A DNA stretch of 64,000 nucleotides, taken from NCBI RefSeq assembly GCF_008630635.1, contig NZ_CP043869.1:2143160-2207159 (forward strand), read 5' to 3'. Shown one piece after another: positions 1 through 7,750 of the stretch (positions within the stretch are counted from its first letter, which is position 1; each line of letters starts with the position of its first letter). The notes below the pieces were generated by a model. It was not told the DNA's origin. It saw only the letters and a list, made by a program, of their open reading frames with translations, and ran no database searches. The translations under genes were made by a program, and so were the position numbers. The stretch comes from Neptunomonas concharum (lineage in GTDB: Bacteria > Pseudomonadota > Gammaproteobacteria > Pseudomonadales > Balneatricaceae).

Positions 1-1
1 T

Positions 2-559
2 ATTTCCATGGCAATCAACCCACCTATGATAGTTTACATAGGTAGCGTGTTGGTAAGTTTCGTCATGATTTTCATTTTAAATAAAATGCAAAACAGCGCA
101 GCCGCACTGCCACTCACCTTTTTATTCACCGGTTTGATGGGCTTTGGACTTGGCCCTATCCTCAATCATTATCTTGGGCTGCCCAACGGTGGTGAAATCG
201 TTATGACCGCCATGGGTATGACAGCACTGACCTTCGTCGGCCTATCTGCTTATGTACTAACTAGCCGTAAAGATTTTAGTTTTATGGGTGGTTTTTTAGC
301 AGCAGGCTCCATGATTTTGATTATTGCCATGATCGCTCTGTTCGTGTTACCCATGTTTGGGGTTAACGTCGGTGGCTTCGGCTTAGCGTTTTCTGCTTTA
401 GTTGTTTTGCTGATGTCTGGCTTTATCCTGTATGACACCAGCAACATCGTAAATGGCACTTACACTAACTATATTATGGCAACCGTCAGCCTGTACCTGA
501 ACATCTACAACTTACTCGTCCACCTACTGAGCCTAGTTGGCGCATTTAGCGACGATTAA
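2..559 (+). CDS. Bax inhibitor-1/YccA family inner membrane protein (5' partial)
   Basis: The reading frame is open from the window edge, so the start is missing; about 185 residues of a roughly 220-residue family are visible. At least six hydrophobic segments are seen, and the layout (TFLFTGLMG, then LGPIL, then a late LYDTSNI and a C-terminal YLNIYNLLVHLLSL) is that of the YccA/BI-1 family. In E. coli YccA interacts with the FtsH protease and modulates degradation of membrane proteins; that role is family knowledge, not shown here. The ATG at 8 is internal to the conserved region. The neighbouring tus genes match the enterobacterial pairing of yccA with tusE. A terminator follows immediately. 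Confidence 0.85.
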   Translation: MSMAINPPMIVYIGSVLVSFVMIFILNKMQNSAAALPLTFLFTGLMGFGLGPILNHYLGLPNGGEIVMTAMGMTALTFVGLSAYVLTSRKDFSFMGGFLAAGSMILIIAMIALFVLPMFGVNVGGFGLAFSALVVLLMSGFILYDTSNIVNGTYTNYIMATVSLYLNIYNLLVHLLSLVGAFSDD

Positions 560-579
560 TCTATCCCAAGACGCTCACG

Positions 580-616
580 CGCCCTGTATTCTTTGATAAG
601 ATTACAGGGCGTTTTT
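580..616 (+). terminator. Rho-independent terminator after the YccA-like gene
   Basis: A perfect 9-bp stem CGCCCTGTA/TACAGGGCG (580-588 with 603-611), extended by an inner TCTT/AAGA pairing, is followed by five T. It separates the YccA-like gene from tusD and argues against the TTG at 619 as the tusD start. Confidence 0.85.
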
Positions 617-633
617 CTTTGTATGGATTATTG

Positions 634-1029
634 ATGATTTTCTCCATTCTTATTTACGGCTCTCCCACCAATAGCCTATCGGTAGAGAGTGCTTACCGAT
701 TTACTAAAACGGCACTGGCCGCCGGCCACACGATCCATCGGGTATTCTTCTATGGTGAGAGCGTCTATGCTGCTTCCAGTTTGTCCGTCACACCTCGGGA
801 TGAAGTCGATTGCTTCCAAGCCTGGAAAGAGCTAGCAGACACACACGATCTGGATGTAGTTGTATGTATTGCTGCAGCGCTTAAGCGTGGCGTGCTAGAC
901 CCACCAGAGGCAAAACGCCACGAGAAATTAGCCTATAACTTAGCCCCTCCTTTTAGTCTATCTGGACTAGGGCAACTGACCGATGCAGCACTAACCTCAG
1001 ACCGACTCATCACCTTTGGGAGTGCTTAA
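634..1029 (+). CDS. tusD: Sulfurtransferase TusD (DsrE-like), 131 aa
   Basis: This is a DsrE-family subunit of the TusBCD complex, which accepts persulfide sulfur from TusA and passes it via TusE to MnmA for 2-thiolation of uridine 34 in tRNA. The sulfur-carrying cysteine sits in the expected motif VCIAAALKRGV, and the C-terminal SGLGQL...SDRLI is typical. A longer frame begins with TTG at 619, inside the T-run of the upstream terminator, so I chose the ATG at 634, with GGA about 7 nt upstream; the resulting length fits the usual ~128 aa. It is the first gene of tusD-C-B-E, and tusC begins 1 nt after its stop. Confidence 0.9.
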   Translation: MIFSILIYGSPTNSLSVESAYRFTKTALAAGHTIHRVFFYGESVYAASSLSVTPRDEVDCFQAWKELADTHDLDVVVCIAAALKRGVLDPPEAKRHEKLAYNLAPPFSLSGLGQLTDAALTSDRLITFGSA

Positions 1030-1030
1030 T

Positions 1031-1393
1031 ATGCAGCAGAAAAAACTCCTTATTATTCTGTCACGCGCTCCTTATGGTAACGCTCACAGTAAAGATGCAC
1101 TCGATATTGCTTTAACTGCTGCAGCTTTTGAACAAGAGGTTGCGTTACTGTTTTGTGAGGATGCCTGTTCGATACTACTGAACTCACAACAACCAGAGAA
1201 AACAGGTCAAAAAAACTTAGCGAGCATCTGCTCTGCCTTGCCGATGTATGATATCGAGACGCTATATGTCGAACAGAGAGCTCTGAAAGAAAATGGGATA
1301 AACGCCTCTGATCTAATTTTACCTGCTCACGAAGTCGATCAAGCAGCAATTGCCTCCTTGATTCGTGAAAGTGATATTGTCTTGAGGTTCTAA
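1031..1393 (+). CDS. tusC: Sulfurtransferase TusC (DsrF-like), 120 aa
   Basis: This is the second DsrE-fold subunit of the TusBCD heterohexamer of tRNA sulfur relay. It opens with a typical beta-strand/loop (LLIILSRAPYGNAHSKDALD) and has the family length. The ATG at 1031 follows the tusD stop directly; an in-frame start at 1016 would overlap tusD by 14 nt and add residues not expected for the family. The conserved position and order (D-C-B-E) support the assignment more strongly than the sequence alone, because TusC lacks a catalytic cysteine of its own. Confidence 0.88.
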   Translation: MQQKKLLIILSRAPYGNAHSKDALDIALTAAAFEQEVALLFCEDACSILLNSQQPEKTGQKNLASICSALPMYDIETLYVEQRALKENGINASDLILPAHEVDQAAIASLIRESDIVLRF

Positions 1394-1396
1394 ACG

Positions 1397-1690
1397 ATGC
1401 GCACACTACACACTATCAACCAAGCACCGTCTAACAGTCAGCTTTGGTCGTCTTGCTTAGCAGCACTGTTACCCGAAGACACACTGTTATTGATAGAAAA
1501 CGGCGTATTGGGTGGAACACAAGCTCATCGCTTTGCCGCGGTGCCAAACTCCGTTCTCATATACGCTCTGACACCTGATCTACAAACACGAGGAATAGCA
1601 GGGCAACTCGCCCCAAACGTTATTGCTGTTTCAGATGAAACCTTTGTACAGCTAGCATGTGAGCACCAAAAAGTTGTGAGTTGGTTCTGA
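1397..1690 (+). CDS. tusB: Sulfurtransferase TusB (DsrH-like), 97 aa
   Basis: This is the small DsrH-family subunit of the TusBCD complex. The N-terminus MRTLHTIN, the central LLLIENGV and the terminal VVSWF agree with the family, as does the length of about 95 aa. It starts 3 nt after tusC, and its TGA stop overlaps the ATG of tusE (TGATG at 1688-1692), which points to translational coupling within one operon. Confidence 0.88.
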   Translation: MRTLHTINQAPSNSQLWSSCLAALLPEDTLLLIENGVLGGTQAHRFAAVPNSVLIYALTPDLQTRGIAGQLAPNVIAVSDETFVQLACEHQKVVSWF

Positions 1691-2025
1691 TGCGTGAGAT
1701 TTCGCTAAACAATCGCCAAATTACACTGGATGATGAAGGCTATCTGCTAAATCTTGATGACTGGTCACCCGAGGTTGCCAACTACCTAGCGGATGAAGAA
1801 AACCTCACGCTCACCGAGTCACACTGGGAAGTCATTCAGGTCATCCGTGATTTTTACCATCAATACCAGCTGTCACCAGCTATGCGCCCCTTAGTGAAGG
1901 CCGTTGGCATAGCTCTAGGCGCCAACAAGGGCAAGAGCATCTACCTCATGAAACTCTTCCCAAAAGGCCCAGCGAAACAAGCTGCTAAGCTTGCAGGCTT
2001 ACCTAAACCCACTAACTGTCTGTAA
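1690..2025 (+). CDS. tusE: Sulfur relay protein TusE (DsrC family), 111 aa
   Basis: TusE/DsrC takes sulfur from TusBCD and hands it to the tRNA thiouridylase MnmA. The conserved penultimate cysteine that carries the persulfide is present in the C-terminal arm (KPTNCL), and LxDWSPEVA plus the late GANKGKSIYLMKLFP segment are diagnostic. The ATG at 1690 overlaps the tusB stop by one base; the upstream in-frame start at 1681 is less likely. Only one of the two C-terminal DsrC cysteines is present, which indicates a TusE-type tRNA role rather than a dissimilatory sulfite reductase partner. The stop is followed by a T-rich stretch without a clear stem. Confidence 0.92.
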   Translation: MREISLNNRQITLDDEGYLLNLDDWSPEVANYLADEENLTLTESHWEVIQVIRDFYHQYQLSPAMRPLVKAVGIALGANKGKSIYLMKLFPKGPAKQAAKLAGLPKPTNCL

Positions 2026-2131
2026 TTTTTTTTATTTTTTATCGCTTATGCTGAAGAAAAATCAGCCGAAAATACATTTATTGAAAATCTGGTCTATGCT
2101 GGATCATATGTAGAATAAAGAGATAACCAAG

Positions 2132-2692
2132 ATGAGTTTACGAGCTGAATCAGACCAACTGAAAATGATTGAAGGGATGCAGCAGTCCAAGCAAGACAAG
2201 ATGGAGCGTGCTAAGCGCGCCAATCAAGAAGAGGTGATCTATCACCAATGGGCGACCTTCAAAGTTAACAATGAACTGTACGGTATTGATGTAATGCAGG
2301 TGAAGGAAGTCCTGCGCTACTCCGACATCACCCCAGTTCCTGGTGCGGACTATTACATCTTAGGTATTATCAACTTACGCGGCAACGTAGCAACGGTTAT
2401 TGATACACGGCGCTTGTTCAATATGCCAAATGTGGATATTGATGACGATACCCGCATCATAATGGTCGAGTATAACGAACAGGAAGTGATCGGTTTAGTG
2501 GTAGACAGCGTGGATGAAGTCATCAACATCCCGCAAAATGAAACAGAGCGCGCACCAAGCGTTACCAGTGATGAAACCAGCCGCCGTTTTGTACAAGGTG
2601 TCTGCTACCACAACAACATCCTCACCATCCTCCTTGATATTGGAAAAATGCTTAGCAGCATTACACCCGTGACAGAAGAAGATTTTCACTAA
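2132..2692 (+). CDS. CheW-like chemotaxis coupling protein with N-terminal extension
   Basis: The protein has 186 aa. Residues ~38-180 form a complete CheW domain (WATFKVNNELYGIDVMQVKEV..., PVPGADYYILGIINLRGNV..., VDSVDEV), which couples chemoreceptors to the CheA kinase. The first ~36 residues are very polar and rich in K, E and Q, probably helical, and longer than in standalone CheW such as that of Pseudomonas. No cheA, receptor or methylation gene is near, so it is an orphan in this neighbourhood, and the receptor array it serves cannot be named. A terminator follows directly; the next gene is convergent. Confidence 0.88.
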   Translation: MSLRAESDQLKMIEGMQQSKQDKMERAKRANQEEVIYHQWATFKVNNELYGIDVMQVKEVLRYSDITPVPGADYYILGIINLRGNVATVIDTRRLFNMPNVDIDDDTRIIMVEYNEQEVIGLVVDSVDEVINIPQNETERAPSVTSDETSRRFVQGVCYHNNILTILLDIGKMLSSITPVTEEDFH

Positions 2693-2700
2693 ACCATCTA

Positions 2701-2737
2701 ACCGCTACTCCCTTTTCAGCGAAGTAGCGGTTTTTCT
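2701..2737 (+). terminator. Rho-independent terminator of cheW-like gene
   Basis: The stem ACCGCTACT (2701-2709) pairs with AGTAGCGGT (2723-2731) and is followed by TTTTCTT. It lies between the convergent cheW-like and malate dehydrogenase genes. Confidence 0.85.
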
Positions 2738-2763
2738 TCAATGTGCACTAAATACCTGTTGGC

Positions 2764-3864
2764 TTACATCACGCGATTTGTCGTCATGAATTTGCTCTCT
2801 GAGTCCGGACCGGTATTGTCAGCATACAAAGTGACGCCTGAACGCAAACAGATCGATAGGCTTTGATGAGAAGCTTCCGTTTCTTTGGGCAGTAAATGCT
2901 CAACAACCGCCTTCTCCTCCAATAACTCCTCTTCAGTTTCCGTCAAACGCTTGCGGCCAAACTCATTCACACTGATATCTTGAACGATTTGGTAGCGCCC
3001 ATAATTACAACGCACAGGGAATGAGAAGAAGATCCCTTTGGTAATGCCGTAACTACCATCACTGAGAATACCCATACTGGTGATCTCACCAGGTTCGGTA
3101 CCTAACACCCAGTCGCGCATCTGATCAACAATAGCTTGAGCGGCAGAGGCAGCACTAGACAATCCACGCGCTTCTATGATTTCTGCACCACGCTTTTGGA
3201 CTTTGGGAATAAACTCATCTCGATACCACGCCGTATCTATCTGAGACAACGCAGGTTTTCCTAGGATCGTTGCTTGATGCAGGTCGGGATATTGAGTGGC
3301 TGAATGATTTCCCCAAATCATAATACCACCAATATCGCGGGTGGTTGCCCCTGAGTGATTCGCCAAGATTCCCTTAGCACGGTTATGGTCTAACCGGGTC
3401 AAACAGGTAAACTGAGAAGGGCTGAGATCCGGCGCATTACGGCTTGCAATCAGCGCATTAGTATTCGCAGGATTCCCGGTAATTAATACCTTAACATCAC
3501 GGTTTGCATAATCATTCAGGGCTTTACCTTGGCGAGCAAAAATGGCGGCATTTTCTTCGAGCAAGTCACTACGCTCCATACCAGGGCCACGGGGCTTAGC
3601 ACCCACCAACAATGCATAATGTGCGTTATTAAAACCATCTTCTACATTGTCATGGAGTGTGATGGTGTGCAGAAGTGGATAAGCACAATCCATCAATTCC
3701 ATAGCAACCCCTCGTAGCGAGTCCATTGCATGAGGAAGCTCAATTAACTGCAAAATAACAGGCTGGTCTTTCCCCATCATCTCCCCTGCAGCTATCTTAA
3801 ATAACAAACTATAGCTGATAGCACCTGCAGCACCGGTCACAGCAATTCTTACGGGACGTCTCAT
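2764..3864 (-). CDS. mdh: Malate dehydrogenase (NAD), MDH type 2, with C-terminal tail
   Basis: This is a cytosolic lactate/malate dehydrogenase-family enzyme (malate + NAD+ = oxaloacetate + NADH) of the subgroup starting [10 protein letters not shown]. Catalytic elements are present: TRLDHNRAK, the nucleotide-loop GNPANTNA, the catalytic His in IWGNHSATQ, and substrate arginines around [13 protein letters not shown]. The start was set at the ATG at 3864 (MRRPVRIAV, preceded by AGGAAT); an upstream in-frame start adds 14 atypical residues. Two oddities stand out: the third glycine of the usual GAAGQIGY dinucleotide loop is serine (GAAGAISY), and about 40 residues follow the point (EHLLP) where the family normally stops at ~328 aa. 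It is transcribed convergently with cheW. Confidence 0.88.
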   Translation of the reverse strand: MRRPVRIAVTGAAGAISYSLLFKIAAGEMMGKDQPVILQLIELPHAMDSLRGVAMELMDCAYPLLHTITLHDNVEDGFNNAHYALLVGAKPRGPGMERSDLLEENAAIFARQGKALNDYANRDVKVLITGNPANTNALIASRNAPDLSPSQFTCLTRLDHNRAKGILANHSGATTRDIGGIMIWGNHSATQYPDLHQATILGKPALSQIDTAWYRDEFIPKVQKRGAEIIEARGLSSAASAAQAIVDQMRDWVLGTEPGEITSMGILSDGSYGITKGIFFSFPVRCNYGRYQIVQDISVNEFGRKRLTETEEELLEEKAVVEHLLPKETEASHQSLSICLRSGVTLYADNTGPDSESKFMTTNRVM

Positions 3865-3987
3865 CTTTTTATTCCTGTTAGCTATGATTTTAATAACGTC
3901 AATCATGATTACGACTAAAGTACATATACCACAGCCACTAGGAATTAAAAATGAAATCGGGTTAGAAAAGCACCAAAGAAGGAAGGA

Positions 3988-4887
3988 TTAAAGACTTCGG
4001 TAGGAAGGGTCCCGTAAAAATACACTGTGCTGGTTATCAATCACCTGATCCAGCTGCATTAAAAATTTTGACTTATCGGCACCGAGCACCCCTTTGAGCG
4101 CCAAGAGATTCGATGCATGATCACTACGAAAAATCGTTTTCTTCATCTCCAACAGCGAGATAAAGTGCTTCATCTCTTTAAATAACTCAACTGAATCCAT
4201 TGCATGAAACTTCCCAGTAAAAGAAGCTTTATAGCGCTGATCTCCCTGTGAGAAAAACAGCACCAGACTCGCTAGGTATTCAGGTTGTGTTGCGTTCATT
4301 AAGCGTGCTGTTTCTCGAACATGCTGATCACTATAAAGCGAGCCACCAAGTCCATTAATGACCATCACTGATCGCTTAATACCCGCAAGCTGCAGTTTAT
4401 GAAGCCCATCATGGGTGGTTTGCCAGGTTTCGCCTTTATTGATGATCGAGAGTACTTCATCATCGCCACTTTCGACGCCCACATACACCATAGACAACCC
4501 CAAGGCCTGCAGTTCAGCCAACTGCGCTACGGTTTTATTATTCAGGTTTCGCGGCAAACAATAAGCTGTTACACGAGAGACCGATGGCAAGTACTGCCGA
4601 ATCGCTTCCAATATCGTTTTCAAGCGACGGTAGGACAGTACCATTGCATCACCATCAGCGAGAAACACACGACGAATACCCGATAGTTGTTCACCGCATC
4701 TTTTTATCTCTTCGATCAACTCAGACTCAGGCTTTGGCCGAAACTTTTTTTGCTCAGCCGTGTACATTTCGCAAAAAGCACAATGGTTCCAACTGCAACC
4801 GTTAGTCACTTGCAGAATCAAGGAACGCGCCTCACTCGGTGGCCGAAAAAGAGGTTCTATGTAGCTAACAGGTGGCATCGTCCACAT
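3988..4887 (-). CDS. Radical SAM protein (CX4CX2C type), specific role unknown
   Basis: The protein has 299 aa with an iron-sulfur/SAM motif CSWNHCAFCE (Cys31, Cys36, Cys39) near the N-terminus, a GDAMVLS segment corresponding to the SAM-binding GGE strand, and YVGVESGDDEVLSIINKGET, typical of Elp3/HemN-like radical SAM domains. No extra C-terminal domain (B12, TRAM or SPASM) is recognisable, so the substrate cannot be given. It lies directly downstream of tatD (gap 17 nt) and is probably co-transcribed with it. The start could be M1 or M4 (MPPVSYIEP); the difference is trivial. Confidence 0.8.
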   Translation of the reverse strand: MWTMPPVSYIEPLFRPPSEARSLILQVTNGCSWNHCAFCEMYTAEQKKFRPKPESELIEEIKRCGEQLSGIRRVFLADGDAMVLSYRRLKTILEAIRQYLPSVSRVTAYCLPRNLNNKTVAQLAELQALGLSMVYVGVESGDDEVLSIINKGETWQTTHDGLHKLQLAGIKRSVMVINGLGGSLYSDQHVRETARLMNATQPEYLASLVLFFSQGDQRYKASFTGKFHAMDSVELFKEMKHFISLLEMKKTIFRSDHASNLLALKGVLGADKSKFLMQLDQVIDNQHSVFLRDPSYRSL

Positions 4888-4904
4888 TCTGAGCCTCCTA
4901 ACGC

Positions 4905-5702
4905 TTAATTGGCTTCCAGTTGTTTTGCACGCTTGAACAACTGGTAGAAATTTGCTGATGTCGTCTCAGCAACCCGCTCTATAGACACACCCTTTAGATC
5001 GGCAATACACTGTGCCACTTCAACTACATACTTTGGCTCATTTTTCTTGCCGCGATGTGGTACCGGAGCTAAATAAGGGGCATCAGTTTCGATTAAAATA
5101 CGCTCCAACGGTATCGTTTTAACGACATCACGTAACTCTTGAGCATTTTTAAACGTGATAATTCCTGAAAACGAGATGTAATAGTTTAAATCTAATGCGG
5201 CTTTTGCCATCTCTACTGATTCGGTAAAGCAGTGCAGCACTCCACCAGCATCGCCACCGTGTTCCTTTATTAAACGCAAGGTATCTTCACGGGCATCCCG
5301 GGTATGCACAATCACCGGCAGGTCTGATTGATCAGCCACCCTTAGGTGATTGATAAAGCTTTGTTGCTGATAAGCTTTTGTTTCGGTTTGATAATAGTAA
5401 TCTAAACCACTCTCGCCCAGTGCTACCACACGATGATGATCTGCAAGCAATGCTTGCAGGTGCGATTCAGATACGATCCCATTCTCATTTTCGACATGTA
5501 GCGGGTGTACACCAACAGAGGCAAAAACGTTTTCGTTCTCTGCAATCATCTCATACATGCCTTGAAACTGTTCTAAATCTATTGAGACGCATAGCAAACG
5601 GGAAACATTTCGCTCATGTGCTGCGTCCAGCATGGCTGAGAAGTTATTGTTGTAGAGAGATAGATCAATCTTGTCGAGATGACAATGTGAATCGATAAAC
5701 AT
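4905..5702 (-). CDS. TatD family metal-dependent hydrolase/DNase (YcfH type)
   Basis: The protein has 265 aa and a TIM-barrel amidohydrolase-like fold. Metal ligands are visible in order: HCH (His6, His8) in DSHCHLDK, Glu in ALGESGLDYYY, His in VHTRDA, His in LHCFTES, and Asp in ETDAPYLAP. The family comprises Mg-dependent 3'-exonucleases linked to DNA repair and quality control; the YcfH-type paralogue next to holB is usually of undefined substrate. It ends the pabC-mltG-tmk-holB-pilZ run, an order conserved in Pseudomonas relatives. Confidence 0.9.
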   Translation of the reverse strand: MFIDSHCHLDKIDLSLYNNNFSAMLDAAHERNVSRLLCVSIDLEQFQGMYEMIAENENVFASVGVHPLHVENENGIVSESHLQALLADHHRVVALGESGLDYYYQTETKAYQQQSFINHLRVADQSDLPVIVHTRDAREDTLRLIKEHGGDAGGVLHCFTESVEMAKAALDLNYYISFSGIITFKNAQELRDVVKTIPLERILIETDAPYLAPVPHRGKKNEPKYVVEVAQCIADLKGVSIERVAETTSANFYQLFKRAKQLEAN

Positions 5703-5718
5703 AGGAAGAAAATCTGTA

Positions 5719-6069
5719 TTAAAGTGTGTTGGTACGGCGGCCAGAATTTAAAGCACCCGCAAGGTAAGTCTCAATTTTTTGTACTAAAGCGGTATCTTCT
5801 GCTGAGAACTGGATACCGATACCTGGATGCTTACCACCTTGTGCCGCTTTAGGGGTCACCCAGATCACCTTTCCCGTAACTGGGACTTTATCGGGCTCAT
5901 CCATTAATGTGAGCAGCATGAATACCTCCTCGCCTAATTGATAAGCGCGGGGCGTGGGTATAAATATGCCTCCATTAGTAACGAAGGGCATATAAGCTCT
6001 GTAGAGATCTTCCTTAGTCTCTATATTGAGCGACAGAATGCCGTGACTTATACGAGGAACTACTGACAT
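5719..6069 (-). CDS. pilZ: PilZ domain protein, type IV pilus biogenesis (PilZ proper)
   Basis: This single-domain PilZ protein of 116 aa lies directly downstream of holB, the classical position of PilZ proper. It lacks the RxxxR and D/NxSxxG signature needed for c-di-GMP binding, as expected for the original PilZ, which acts through PilB and FimX-like partners in pilus assembly rather than as a c-di-GMP receptor. The visible core is NGGIFIPTPR...LGEEVFMLLTLMDEP...VTGKVIWVTPK and GIGIQF. No pilus genes are in the window. Confidence 0.85.
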   Translation of the reverse strand: MSVVPRISHGILSLNIETKEDLYRAYMPFVTNGGIFIPTPRAYQLGEEVFMLLTLMDEPDKVPVTGKVIWVTPKAAQGGKHPGIGIQFSAEDTALVQKIETYLAGALNSGRRTNTL

Positions 6070-6089
6070 CGGCTCCTTGAAACTCCCTC

Positions 6090-7109
6090 TTACGACCGTA
6101 CTAGTGCTGTCCAGTCGATTAGTGTACGTTCTAACAATAACTGTTTATTTGGGTTTTGTCTTCGTTGCAACCCCAAACATTCGCTCTGAACGAAATCAGA
6201 CAAAGTGAAAACTTTCTCTGGCGTTGTATGCTTGGCAACACCTGACAGCATTTTAAGCATATCAACGTTGCGTATCATATCATTATTTTGTGTCATCAGA
6301 ATACGGGTAATGTCAGCTAATAGACCATGAAGCCAGCCTAAAAGCTGCTCTATATCCTCTTTACTAAATTGGCTAGCGACCTCAAGTGGCGTCACTTTCT
6401 GTCTGAGCAAATCACGTAATGCGGTTAAGAAATCAGCTCTCAAGGCTTGCAGCCCTTCCTTCTTAAAGGTCAGCCCGGCAATAGGTGCACCATGCACAAT
6501 ATTCAGCAATTTACGGGCGGCATCCGTATCGATTTCTAACTCAGCAGATAGCCAATTAGCGGCCACCTCAGAATTTGGAAGATGACAATCCAAACGCTGG
6601 CAACGGCTTTTAATAGTCGGCATAACCTGACCAAGCTGATGGGTAATCAAAATGAGGAGCGTGTCTCTACCTGGCTCTTCCAAAGTCTTGAGCAATGCGT
6701 TTGCTGCGGAGGTATTCATCGCTTCAGCAGGCTCTAACAATACAACCCTATACCCACCTTGCTGAGAAGTATTATGCATAAATTCGGTTAATTGGCGCAC
6801 CTGATCCACCTTAATCGCCTTACCCGGCGCTTCAGGCTGTAGGAAATAAAGATCAGGGTGGCCACTGCTATTGAGTAGTTGACAACTACGACACTCCCCA
6901 CATGCTTTATCATTCAGGGGTTGATGGCACATCACATAACCTGCGATCGCTTCCGCCAAACGCACCTTCCCGATACCCGGCATACCATTTAATAGCAACG
7001 CATGAGGAAGACGCTGGTCATTAAACAGCTTTAATACCCGCTGCCACTGGCCGTCAAACCAAGGATAAACAACCGCATTTAATGAGTGATAACGATCACT
7101 TATTTCCAT
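6090..7109 (-). CDS. holB: DNA polymerase III subunit delta' (HolB)
   Basis: This 339-aa subunit of the clamp loader opens the beta sliding clamp and loads it onto primed DNA. An AAA+ fold is visible with a degenerate P-loop GMPGIGKV (residues 42-49; no Ser/Thr after Lys), fitting the non-hydrolysing delta' subunit, and a four-cysteine zinc site (Cys61, Cys70, Cys73, Cys76 in CGECRSC). NTSAANALLKTLEEP is the conserved helical stretch, followed by the sensor-1-like LILITH and KSRCQRL. The ATG overlaps the tmk stop by one base (TAATG), so translation is probably coupled. Confidence 0.93.
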   Translation of the reverse strand: MEISDRYHSLNAVVYPWFDGQWQRVLKLFNDQRLPHALLLNGMPGIGKVRLAEAIAGYVMCHQPLNDKACGECRSCQLLNSSGHPDLYFLQPEAPGKAIKVDQVRQLTEFMHNTSQQGGYRVVLLEPAEAMNTSAANALLKTLEEPGRDTLLILITHQLGQVMPTIKSRCQRLDCHLPNSEVAANWLSAELEIDTDAARKLLNIVHGAPIAGLTFKKEGLQALRADFLTALRDLLRQKVTPLEVASQFSKEDIEQLLGWLHGLLADITRILMTQNNDMIRNVDMLKMLSGVAKHTTPEKVFTLSDFVQSECLGLQRRQNPNKQLLLERTLIDWTALVRS

Positions 7110-7750
7110 TAAACAAGCCCCAGATGCTTTTCTAAAGCCGCTGCAATTTGTTCCTGTACATTCGATAATGATTGAGAGGCATCAATCAATGCAAAACGAT
7201 CAGGTTCCGCTCGCATGCGATGATGGTAGCCTTGGCGGACCTTTTCAAAAAACGCCTGTTTTTCTTGTTCAAAACGATCGGGGGCGCTGCGCAATTTCGC
7301 TCGCTCCATACCTAACTCAACAGGCATATCTAATAGCAGCGTCAAGTTCGGCCTTAACTCTCCTTGAACATAGGCTTCAAGTTGCTGTATACGATCCCAA
7401 CAGATGCCCCGTCCTGCTCCTTGATAAGCAAAGGTTGCATCGGTAAAGCGATCGCTTAAGACCCAATGGCCCTTTTCTAGCTTAGGTCTAATCACTTGGT
7501 TTATATGTTGGGCACGCGCAGCGAAGACGAGCAAGATCTCAGCATCATCACACATAGTCTCTTCGCGAGGAGCAAGTAACAATTCACGAATCTCTTCAGC
7601 CAAGGGGGTACCACCGGGTTCCCTTGTTAGGCACAGATTAATGCCTCGCTCTTTAAGGAAGGCTTCAATAAACTCAATATTGGTGCTCTTGCCCACACCT
7701 TCTGTGCCCTCAATGGTGATAAAGCGACCTGTTGTTTGACTGCTCATCAT
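7109..7750 (-). CDS. tmk: Thymidylate kinase
   Basis: It phosphorylates dTMP to dTDP with ATP in the cytoplasm. The P-loop EGTEGVGKST, the DRx motif in DRFTDATFAYQGAGRG, and the lid arginines around RAKLRSAPDRFE are present, and the length (213 aa) is normal. Two adjacent ATG codons (7750 and 7747) are possible; the second overlaps the TGA of mltG. Its position between mltG and holB is conserved in gammaproteobacteria. Confidence 0.95.
   Translation of the reverse strand: MMSSQTTGRFITIEGTEGVGKSTNIEFIEAFLKERGINLCLTREPGGTPLAEEIRELLLAPREETMCDDAEILLVFAARAQHINQVIRPKLEKGHWVLSDRFTDATFAYQGAGRGICWDRIQQLEAYVQGELRPNLTLLLDMPVELGMERAKLRSAPDRFEQEKQAFFEKVRQGYHHRMRAEPDRFALIDASQSLSNVQEQIAAALEKHLGLV

Noticed and set aside
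1053..1406. Minus-strand 117-codon frame opposite tusC
   Set aside because: It is antisense to a conserved tus gene, and the composition is unlike a real protein.
2026..2060. T-rich stretch after tusE as a terminator
   Set aside because: No credible stem precedes the T-runs, so it was not called.
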